A DNA stretch of 5,016 nucleotides, taken from contig CP070681.1 in NCBI GenBank assembly GCA_020352575.1, forward strand, positions 225,525-230,540, read 5' to 3'. Of the stretch, positions 1 to 5,016 are shown in pieces. Source of the stretch: Acidimicrobiia bacterium (GTDB taxonomy: Bacteria; Actinomycetota; Acidimicrobiia; Spongiisociales; JAENVV01). Each line of letters opens with the position of its first letter. Position 1 is the stretch's first letter. The notes beneath the pieces were generated by a model. It had not been told where the DNA came from. It searched no databases and saw only the letters and a list, made by a program, of their open reading frames with translations. The translations under genes and the position numbers were made by a program.

Positions 1-2
1 CC

Positions 3-665
3 GAGGTGAAGGGCTCCCAGCGACGCATGGCGGCACTCACGACGGGCGTGGCGATCATCATCGAAGCGCTCCTCGGCGCCTGGCTCGTGCTCGCCGAACT
101 CGTTGCGGACGACGCTTCGGTGATGCGAGCCATCTCGGTGCCGGTGCACCTCGTGAACACGTTCTTCCTGCTCGGCGCCCTCACCGTGACGGCCTGGCTG
201 CTGTCCGGTGATCGCACCTTCCGGTGGCAGGGCCCCGACCGTCGGATGATCTCGCTCGGCGTCCTCGGCCTCGTGCTCATCGGCGCCTCCGGCGCAGTGA
301 CCGCACTCGCCGGCACCCTGTTCCCGTCCGAGTCCTTCGCCGAGGGTTTCGCCCGGGACTTCGACGCGACCTCCCACTTCCTCACTCGGCTCAGGATCTT
401 GCACCCGATCGTGGCGATCCTCAGCGGTGTGTACCTCATGACCCAGGCGCAGCGGAGGAAGGACGTTGCGCCGCGTCTCGCCACCTCGATCACCGGCCTC
501 GTTGCGGTGCAATGGGGTGTCGGGTTCCTGAACGTCGTAACCCTCACCCCACTCGCCGCACAGGTGATACACCTCCTCCTCGCCGACCTGTTGCTCGTGG
601 CGTGGGTGTTGTTCGCCACCGAGCTCATGCAGGACGCCGACTCGAGGGATTCGGTCGAGGTCTAG
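3..665 (+). CDS. ctaA: Heme A synthase, CtaA/COX15 family (5' end beyond left edge)
   Basis: Membrane enzyme that oxidises the C8 methyl group of heme O to give heme A for aa3-type cytochrome oxidases. The visible 220 codons show six hydrophobic segments, matching helices 3-8 of the eight-helix family. Counting from the GTG at position 6 as residue 1, they lie near 9-32, 46-66, 82-105, 131-147, 160-179 and 185-206. Candidate heme-ligand histidines sit where the family has them: H48 at the head of the second segment, H133 in LRILHPIVAILSG and H189 in VIHLLLADLLL. H124, in SHFLTRLRILHP, is a further conserved-looking histidine. Family members are usually about 300 residues, and the frame is open to the left edge, so the GTG at 6 and the ATG at 27 are probably internal codons and the first helix pair, with its catalytic Glu and first His, lies outside. 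A stand-alone shortened protein starting at 27 is less likely. The family call is fairly sure; activity cannot be judged from this part. Confidence 0.8.
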   Translation, partial: EVKGSQRRMAALTTGVAIIIEALLGAWLVLAELVADDASVMRAISVPVHLVNTFFLLGALTVTAWLLSGDRTFRWQGPDRRMISLGVLGLVLIGASGAVTALAGTLFPSESFAEGFARDFDATSHFLTRLRILHPIVAILSGVYLMTQAQRRKDVAPRLATSITGLVAVQWGVGFLNVVTLTPLAAQVIHLLLADLLLVAWVLFATELMQDADSRDSVEV

Positions 666-683
666 CCCCGTTCACGTCTCGCC

Positions 684-717
684 ACCACCGGCACGTCCCC
701 CGCGTGTACGGTGGTTT
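684..717 (+). terminator. Hairpin with short T run after the heme A synthase gene (weak terminator candidate)
   Basis: ACCACCG (684-690) pairs with CGGTGGT (709-715). An inner CACG (692-695) pairs with CGTG (703-706), leaving a seven-base loop and a small asymmetric bulge. The right arm runs into only three T residues (715-717), so it is at best a weak intrinsic terminator. It begins 19 bases after the stop codon and lies before the next ribosome binding site, a sensible place to end the upstream transcript. The right arm also contains TACGGT (707-712), which fits a TAnnnT -10 box, so the same bases could instead be part of a promoter for the next gene. Confidence 0.35.
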
Positions 718-737
718 CGCCGGGGTGAGTCCATTGC

Positions 738-742
738 AGGAG
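738..742 (+). promoter_or_regulatory. Shine-Dalgarno of the small membrane protein gene
   Basis: AGGAG lies eight bases before the ATG at 751, an ideal distance. It is the clearest ribosome binding site in the window and fixes the start of the small ORF, supporting it as a real gene. Confidence 0.75.
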
Positions 743-750
743 TCCCCGAT

Positions 751-1008
751 ATGCGACCGCTCGCCGCACTTGCTCTCTTGGTGGGTGCCGCATCGACCAT
801 CATCGCCGTGCGTGGGTTCCTTGATGGAGGTGATCTGGTTCCCAACGCCCTTCTCGCTGGCGTGGGTCTCGGCTTCTTCGAGATCGGGGTGACTCTTCTC
901 CGCCGGGCTCGAGCCCTCGACTTCGATCGTCAGTATCCGCGCATCGATTCATTCCGCGACTATCTCGGGCGGACCGGGGATGACGGGGGCCCCACCGACG
1001 CGCCCTGA
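751..1008 (+). CDS. Small two-helix membrane protein of unknown function
   Basis: An 85-residue protein that I do not recognise. It has two hydrophobic segments, about residues 4-20 (starting LAALALLVGAAS) and 30-49 (starting VPNALLAGVGLG), joined by a short Gly/Asp turn. The second is followed by the basic stretch RRARALDFDR, then a polar tail ending in acidic and Pro/Gly residues. By the positive-inside rule the C-terminal tail should be cytoplasmic, which with two helices puts the N terminus there too. The start is fixed by AGGAG with eight-base spacing. The stop lies 21 bases before the TPM-domain gene on the same strand, so the two may be partly co-transcribed, although the TPM gene seems to have its own promoter. 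No catalytic motif is visible. The good Shine-Dalgarno and the plausible membrane pattern make it a likely real gene. Confidence 0.75.
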   Translation: MRPLAALALLVGAASTIIAVRGFLDGGDLVPNALLAGVGLGFFEIGVTLLRRARALDFDRQYPRIDSFRDYLGRTGDDGGPTDAP

Positions 1009-1017
1009 GCGGCGGCG

Positions 1018-1023
1018 TAGATT
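1018..1023 (+). promoter_or_regulatory. -10 box of a probable leaderless promoter for the TPM-domain gene
   Basis: TAGATT fits the actinobacterial TAnnnT -10 consensus. It ends seven bases before the A of the ATG at 1030, so transcription would start at or next to the start codon and give a leaderless mRNA. The first three bases are also an in-frame TAG, which rules out any start further upstream. The G run at 1025-1029 touches the ATG and is too close to act as a Shine-Dalgarno. The -35 region is weak: CCGACG at 995-1000, 17 bases upstream, shares only the GAC core with TTGACA. No transcript data support this, so it remains an inference from spacing. Confidence 0.5.
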
Positions 1024-1029
1024 CGGGGG

Positions 1030-3303
1030 ATGCGTCGCGTCCCCCTGCTCCTCATCTCCCTGGTCCTCGTCGTCGGCCTGCCCGCCGCCGCGCAGCAGGA
1101 ATGCCCGCCGGTAGGCGGCATCACGTGCGATGGGTACATCACCGATGTCGCTGGGGTGGTGAGCGACGACGCCCGACTTGAGGAGGCGGCGGCGCGCATC
1201 GTCGATGCCACCGGCAACGAAATCGCCGTGGTGGTCGTGGACGGTGCCCCGGGTGGCGACCCCGCCGACTTCGCCATCGACGTCGGCAATGGCTGGGGTG
1301 TCGGCGACGCCAATCGAGACGACGGGATCGTGGTGGTCGTCGACATCGACGCCCGTCGCACCGAGATCCGGACCGGGCCGGGAGCCTCCCTTCCGAACAC
1401 GTCGTTCCTCGCCGGACTCGGGGACAGTTTCTTCGGGGCCGGCGACTTCGACGCAGGGATCTTGGCCATCCTCGGAGGCATCGAGAGCACCCTCGTCGAC
1501 GGACCGGGCGAGGTGCCGTCGGGTGATGGTGGTGCATCGCCCAGCCCGACGTTCAGTGGCGTGTTCTTCCTCATCATCGGACTCGTCCTCCTCCTCTCCG
1601 TGGGGAGCGCCGTCACCGGGATCCGGGCAACGCGCAAGGCCATGGCGGCCCGCAAGGCCGAGACGGACCCTCGGAAGGAACTCGTCGACCTCCGGCTTGC
1701 CCGACTCGAGCCCGCCGGCCACGAGATCGTGCTCGGCACGGACTTCCTCGTGCCCCAACCCGAACTGGACCAGGACGTCCCGACCGATGCGGGCGTCCGG
1801 GTGCTCCGTGCCGTCGTGGCCGACGAACCGGTCGAGGACGGGCCGGCGCTCCGTGCGCTGTTCGCCCTCGACGTGGTCGACGTGCTCGACGCCGAACTGA
1901 TCGAGCGCTACCGGACGATGCCGCTGGAACTCGTCGTGACGAATGAGCAGCAGCTGCTCGAGGACGCAGTGCAGGAGGCCGCGGCTGACGCCCGGCAGGC
2001 CGAAGTGGGTCCGGCGCTCGATACGCAGTTGGCCGAGTTGGACCGCCTCGTCGCCGCGTTGAAGCCGTTCCGTCTCGCAGAGGCGAGCACCCGCAGGACC
2101 CGGGAACTTGCCATGAAGGCGGTCGACAGCCCGATCGGGCCGCTGGTGCTCACCGACCTGGGTGAGCGGTTCCAGCAGTCGGCGCCGGTGCTCCAGCCGA
2201 AGGCCCTCCTCTCGGCGTCGGTGGAAGAGGTCTCGGCGGCCTACGCCCTTGCTGTCGAGAAGACCGATCGGGTGTCCCGGATCCGGGCGGGGCTCCAAGA
2301 CGCCACGTCGGCAGGGGCGGTGTCGGTGGCACTCGCCGACATCGACTCGGACGTCGTCGGCACCCTCGGCGCGTACGAGCGCCTGCTCGAACGCCTCGAG
2401 GACTCCCAGCCGGCGAAGGACGGCATCTCGGTCCCAGCACTCGCAGCGTTCCTCCTCATGAACAACGACGAGACGGCTGTCGGGGACTTCCTCTCCGCGT
2501 ATCGCTCGGCACGGCAGGACTACTCGGCCGGGACCAGCGTCGAGTATGCGCTTGCCGGGGTGCAGGGCCGTGCCGAGATCAGGGAGGCGAGGGCCACCGC
2601 CGATGACCTCGGCCTCCCCGTGGCGATCGCCGTGGCGCTCACCCGGAAGGGCGGTCGTGCCGTGGACACCTTCCGCCAACTCGAGGAACGACTGGTCAGC
2701 CATGGGGTCACCGGCGACGATCGCCGGACGATCGCTGCGCTCTTGGCCCTCTCGCTGGAACCGGCGGTGGCCGCCGAGCGGTGGCTCGAAGCCCGGCACC
2801 AACTGGCCCTCCTCGGCCTGCAGGGGGCGTATGCCGACGTGGCCGCAGCATTCGGTGCGTCCGATCCCCGCGGGCCGCGCGCGTTTGCGCTCTCGTACGC
2901 CGCACAGCGCCAAGCCCTTGCACGGTCGGGTGTCGAGGACGCCGACCGCTTCGCCCCCGAACTCGCCCACGGCGGTACGTCGCACCGCACCGACACCTGG
3001 ACGGGGCAACGGATCCCCGATGGGTTGGGCTCTTACGACCCGTTCACGTTCCTCTACTTCCACTGGGTCATCACCGGTGGCACCGGGTACGGCAACGGTT
3101 GGGCGCCCATTTACCGCGACCACTCCTGGGCGGGAGACCATGACTCCTGGTTCGGGGGCGGCGGTGGCTTCGGCTCTTCCGGGGGCTGGAGTGGCGGCTC
3201 GTCGTGGGGCTCGTCGTGGGGGAGCGGTGGTGGCTTCGGCGGCTTCGGAGGCGGTGGCGGCTTCGGAGGCGGTGGTGGCTTCTCCGGGGGGTCCGGATGG
3301 TGA
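1030..3303 (+). CDS. Long TPM-domain membrane protein with Gly/aromatic-rich tail
   Basis: A 757-residue protein. Residues 1-21 form a signal peptide (RR, then a Leu/Val core, then LPAAA) with likely cleavage after A21. Residues 36-155 are a TPM domain (TPM_phosphatase, as in TLP18.3 and YgcG), from GYITDVAGVVSDD through the Asp-rich WGVGDANRDDG (89-99) to the Ile/Val strand after it. C25 and C33 might form a disulfide just before the domain. A membrane helix (178-198) is followed by RATRKAMAARKAE, so the TPM domain should be outside and the rest cytoplasmic. Residues 200-665 are mostly Ala/Leu/Glu/Arg helix with coiled-coil character near 306-370. Residues 668-707 are aromatic-rich, and 707-757 are a Gly/Trp/Phe tail. 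TPM domains are linked to phosphatase activity and photosystem repair in plants; the bacterial role is mostly unknown, so none is assigned. The start is fixed by an in-frame stop at 1018. The 3' end overlaps the next gene. Confidence 0.85.
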   Translation: MRRVPLLLISLVLVVGLPAAAQQECPPVGGITCDGYITDVAGVVSDDARLEEAAARIVDATGNEIAVVVVDGAPGGDPADFAIDVGNGWGVGDANRDDGIVVVVDIDARRTEIRTGPGASLPNTSFLAGLGDSFFGAGDFDAGILAILGGIESTLVDGPGEVPSGDGGASPSPTFSGVFFLIIGLVLLLSVGSAVTGIRATRKAMAARKAETDPRKELVDLRLARLEPAGHEIVLGTDFLVPQPELDQDVPTDAGVRVLRAVVADEPVEDGPALRALFALDVVDVLDAELIERYRTMPLELVVTNEQQLLEDAVQEAAADARQAEVGPALDTQLAELDRLVAALKPFRLAEASTRRTRELAMKAVDSPIGPLVLTDLGERFQQSAPVLQPKALLSASVEEVSAAYALAVEKTDRVSRIRAGLQDATSAGAVSVALADIDSDVVGTLGAYERLLERLEDSQPAKDGISVPALAAFLLMNNDETAVGDFLSAYRSARQDYSAGTSVEYALAGVQGRAEIREARATADDLGLPVAIAVALTRKGGRAVDTFRQLEERLVSHGVTGDDRRTIAALLALSLEPAVAAERWLEARHQLALLGLQGAYADVAAAFGASDPRGPRAFALSYAAQRQALARSGVEDADRFAPELAHGGTSHRTDTWTGQRIPDGLGSYDPFTFLYFHWVITGGTGYGNGWAPIYRDHSWAGDHDSWFGGGGGFGSSGGWSGGSSWGSSWGSGGGFGGFGGGGGFGGGGGFSGGSGW
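3148..3296 (+). repeat. Low-complexity Gly/Trp/Phe coding repeats at the end of the TPM gene
   Basis: This G-rich stretch encodes residues 707-755, mostly Gly with Ser, Phe and Trp. It contains two direct tandem duplications in frame. A 12-base unit encoding GSSW is exactly repeated at 3196-3207 and 3208-3219. An 18-base unit encoding GFGGGG occurs at 3241-3258 and 3259-3276 with one mismatch, in the last base. Such tracts change length by slippage, so the tail may vary between relatives. Gly-rich tails ending in Trp are a known feature of YgcG-type TPM and DUF2207 proteins. Confidence 0.8.
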
Positions 3304-4361
3304 CGGGGCCGATCGATCGGGTGACGCTCGTCGAAGTGGCGCTCCCGTTCCGACGCCCCTTCTCGATGGCGAAGGCGACCGTGGAGGAGCGGGTGCTGAT
3401 CCTCGTCGGACTCACCCGCAACGGTGTGACCGGTTGGGGGGAGGCAGCGCCCTTCCCCGGGCACACGGGGGACGACATCCGCTCCGCGTGGACGGCGCTC
3501 GTCACCACCTCCGAGGAACTCGTGGGTGGGTGGCAGCCACCCCGGGCTCCCATCACGGCGGGTGCGGCGCTCGGCCAGGCCTGGCGGGACCTCGAGGCCC
3601 GAGAGGAGGGCGTCCCCCTCTTCGAGACGATCGGCGGGAAGGCGGAGCCCATCCCGGCGTCGGTGGCCGTGGGCATTCCCGATTCGCTCGACTCGTTCGG
3701 AGAGGTGCTGGGCGAGGTGGTGGCCGCCGGCTACCGGCGGGTGACGTTGAAGGTGCGGCCGGGGTGGGATGAGGAGCCGCTCCGGTTCGTGCGCGACGTC
3801 TTCCCGATGCTCGATGCCGGTGTCGACGCCAACGAGTCGTACGACGACGTCGACGATCCGGCCTTTGCGATGTTCGCCGAACTTGGTGCATCGTATGTGG
3901 AGCAACCCCTGGCGGCCGATCGACTCGCTGACCTCGCCGTCCTGCGGAGCGACTACGACTTCGCCCTCTGCCTCGACGAGTCGATCGGATCGGTCGACGA
4001 TGCCGAGCGAGCGTTGGATGCAGGTGCCGCCGACATCATCTGCGTGAAGCCGGGGCGCATCGGCGTGACGGCGTCGGTCGACGTCCACGACCTCGCGGCG
4101 GATCGTGGCGTGGCGGTCAAGGCCACCGGACTCCTCGAGTCGGGGGTCGGTCGGGCGCACACCGTGGCCGTTGGGACGCTGCCGGGTTGCACCTTCCACG
4201 ACCTCTGCACCTCGACCTGGTACTTCACCCGCGACGTCATCCGACCCGGGTGGAGGTTGGAGAACGGCATGATCCTGCCTCCGGAACGGCCGGGTATCGG
4301 CGTGGAGGTGGACGCCGACGCCGTGGACAGCGTGACCATCCGCCGAAGGAACGTCGGCTAG
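3297..4361 (+). CDS. menC: MenC-like enolase-superfamily enzyme (probable o-succinylbenzoate synthase)
   Basis: A 354-residue member of the muconate-lactonizing subgroup of the enolase superfamily. MenC dehydrates SHCHC to o-succinylbenzoate in cytoplasmic menaquinone synthesis. The N-terminal capping domain shows PFRRPF (17-22) and GWGEAAPFPG (46-55). The barrel carries K152 in TLKVRPGWD, metal ligands D177 (VDAN), E202 (VEQP) and D227 (LDES), K251 (VKPG) and ESGVGR (281-286). The spacing of 25, 25, 25 and 24 residues nearly matches the Amycolatopsis OSBS/racemase. Oddly, the first Lys of the family's KxK motif is Thr150, while the catalytic second Lys is kept. The ATG at 3297 overlaps the TPM stop by seven bases, with a G-rich run five bases before it; GTG at 3300 is an alternative. 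Longer in-frame starts would read Arg/Trp-rich sequence from the repeat DNA and are rejected. N-acylamino-acid racemase or dipeptide epimerase activity is possible because no other men genes are in view. Confidence 0.78.
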   Translation: MVTGPIDRVTLVEVALPFRRPFSMAKATVEERVLILVGLTRNGVTGWGEAAPFPGHTGDDIRSAWTALVTTSEELVGGWQPPRAPITAGAALGQAWRDLEAREEGVPLFETIGGKAEPIPASVAVGIPDSLDSFGEVLGEVVAAGYRRVTLKVRPGWDEEPLRFVRDVFPMLDAGVDANESYDDVDDPAFAMFAELGASYVEQPLAADRLADLAVLRSDYDFALCLDESIGSVDDAERALDAGAADIICVKPGRIGVTASVDVHDLAADRGVAVKATGLLESGVGRAHTVAVGTLPGCTFHDLCTSTWYFTRDVIRPGWRLENGMILPPERPGIGVEVDADAVDSVTIRRRNVG

Positions 4362-4362
4362 G

Positions 4363-5016
4363 TCACTCGGGCTCGAGGGCCCCACGCAGGGCGTCTGGCG
4401 CGGCAACCGGCGCGTCGCATACGAAGCCCCGGCACACGTACGCCCTCGTCCCGTCGCCGGGGCGTCCCTCGGTGAGCGGGATCTCCGGGCTCGGTGACGG
4501 GGCGAACCCCACCACGGTCCCCCTTCGGTAGCCCTCCCGGAACACGGCGAGCAGTGGTTCGGGGTCGGGGCCGACGATCGCCACCTCCCTCGGTGCGAGG
4601 AACGCCGTGCTCGTGGCCAGCAGGGACCCGACACCGAGCGGTGCACGTCTCACGAGTTCCATCGACCCGGTGGCGACGACCTCGGCACGCTCGAGGAGCT
4701 CGGGATCGTTCGTCAGGTGCCCGACGGTGAGGAACGCCTCGAGGGCGAGCGAGGAGCCCGACGGGTGGGGGTTGTCGGAAAGGTCCTGGGGCCGGACCGG
4801 GAGGTCTTGCACGACGCCGGCGGTCGCATGGAGTCGCCCGTCGGCTTCGAAGTGCTCGGGGATGAGCGCGACGAGTTCTCGGGCCCAGGTGAGCCACTCG
4901 GCTTCGCCGGTCGCCTGGTGGAGGGCGCACAGTCCAACGGCGAATCCAGCGTGGTCCTCGAGGACCCCGAGCGGCCCCACCGAGCCCTTCGCCCAGGTGC
5001 GATGGAGGAGTCCATC
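4363..5016 (-). CDS. YyaL/SPATA20-family protein, C-terminal part (5' end beyond right edge)
   Basis: The last 217 residues of a protein that is usually about 600-700 residues, with an N-terminal thioredoxin-like DUF255 domain and a C-terminal (alpha/alpha)6 barrel like N-acylglucosamine 2-epimerase. The frame is open to the right edge. The visible start DGLLHRTWAKG then LEDHAGF matches the usual family pattern of LL..W..G followed by LDDYA, so the GTG at 4980 is internal. Other family landmarks are VRPQD (74-78), DNPHPSGSS (81-89), REVAIVG (143-149) and YVCRGFVC (193-200), with its two Cys four residues apart; the protein ends soon after at ALEPE. The cellular role of the family is poorly known, and the thioredoxin-like motif that would inform on redox function is outside the window. 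It is transcribed towards the menC-like gene, with only one base between the stops. Confidence 0.85.
   Translation of the reverse strand, partial: DGLLHRTWAKGSVGPLGVLEDHAGFAVGLCALHQATGEAEWLTWARELVALIPEHFEADGRLHATAGVVQDLPVRPQDLSDNPHPSGSSLALEAFLTVGHLTNDPELLERAEVVATGSMELVRRAPLGVGSLLATSTAFLAPREVAIVGPDPEPLLAVFREGYRRGTVVGFAPSPSPEIPLTEGRPGDGTRAYVCRGFVCDAPVAAPDALRGALEPE

Noticed and set aside
905..916. Perfect 12-base palindrome GGGCTCGAGCCC inside the small membrane protein gene
   Set aside because: It encodes part of the RRARALD stretch and no second perfect copy was seen. Only a near match occurs at 4369-4380. It is most likely chance in GC-rich coding DNA.
949..3141. 730-residue open frame on the minus strand, antisense to the TPM gene
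   Set aside because: Its product is rich in Arg, Gly, His, Asp and Glu, with no membrane segments or recognisable motifs. It opposes a gene with a clear signal peptide and domain. Long antisense frames are expected where third positions are nearly always G or C.
3204..3296. Longer N terminus for the MenC-like enzyme
   Set aside because: The extra 31 residues are Arg/Trp/Leu-rich read-through of the Gly repeat DNA in another frame. Family members begin close to the beta strand that starts at about residue 8 when ATG 3297 is used.
2546..3772. 408-residue open frame on the plus strand in another frame
   Set aside because: It runs through both the TPM tail and the enzyme's N-terminal half. It is Arg/Pro/Ser/Gly-rich without motifs and competes with well-supported products.
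4366..4385. Possible terminator at the convergent junction
   Set aside because: Only a four-base GGGC/GCCC stem can be drawn, with no T run on either strand, and it lies inside the coding sequence of the YyaL-family gene.
3111..4646. 511-residue open frame on the minus strand, antisense to the MenC-like gene
   Set aside because: It spans the end of three real genes. Its end is a Pro-rich run that is simply the reverse of the Gly repeat, and the rest is low-complexity Arg/His/Pro sequence.

Overview
The window is GC-rich bacterial chromosome with tightly packed genes, strong G/C preference at third codon positions and no mobile-element signature. Gene content (a CtaA/COX15-type heme A synthase, a long TPM-domain membrane protein, a MenC-like enolase-superfamily enzyme and a YyaL-type protein) and a probable leaderless start suggest an actinobacterium, possibly of the Acidimicrobiia. 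That assignment is inference; no RNA gene or other marker in the window fixes the taxon.

Layout: positions 3-665 (+) hold the C-terminal three quarters or so of a heme A synthase cut by the left edge. An 85-base gap contains a hairpin with a short T run and then a clear Shine-Dalgarno. A small two-helix membrane protein of unknown function follows (751-1008, +). After 21 bases comes a 757-residue TPM-domain protein (1030-3303, +) with a signal peptide, a TPM domain, one membrane helix, a long helical region and a Gly/Trp/Phe-rich tail. Its last seven bases overlap the start of a 354-residue MenC-like enzyme (3297-4361, +). Convergent to it, with one base between the stop codons, lies the C-terminal part of a YyaL/SPATA20-family protein (4363-5016, -), cut by the right edge.

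Functional links: the TPM gene and the menC-like gene are probably translationally coupled, but no shared pathway is evident. Heme A synthesis and menaquinone synthesis both serve respiration, yet no other men or cox genes are visible here. I see no defence system, CRISPR array, RNA gene or insertion sequence. The points most worth a second look are the Thr in place of the first Lys of the MenC KxK motif, the probable leaderless promoter of the TPM gene, the long TPM architecture with its aromatic-glycine tail and coupled downstream enzyme, and the one-base convergent junction.
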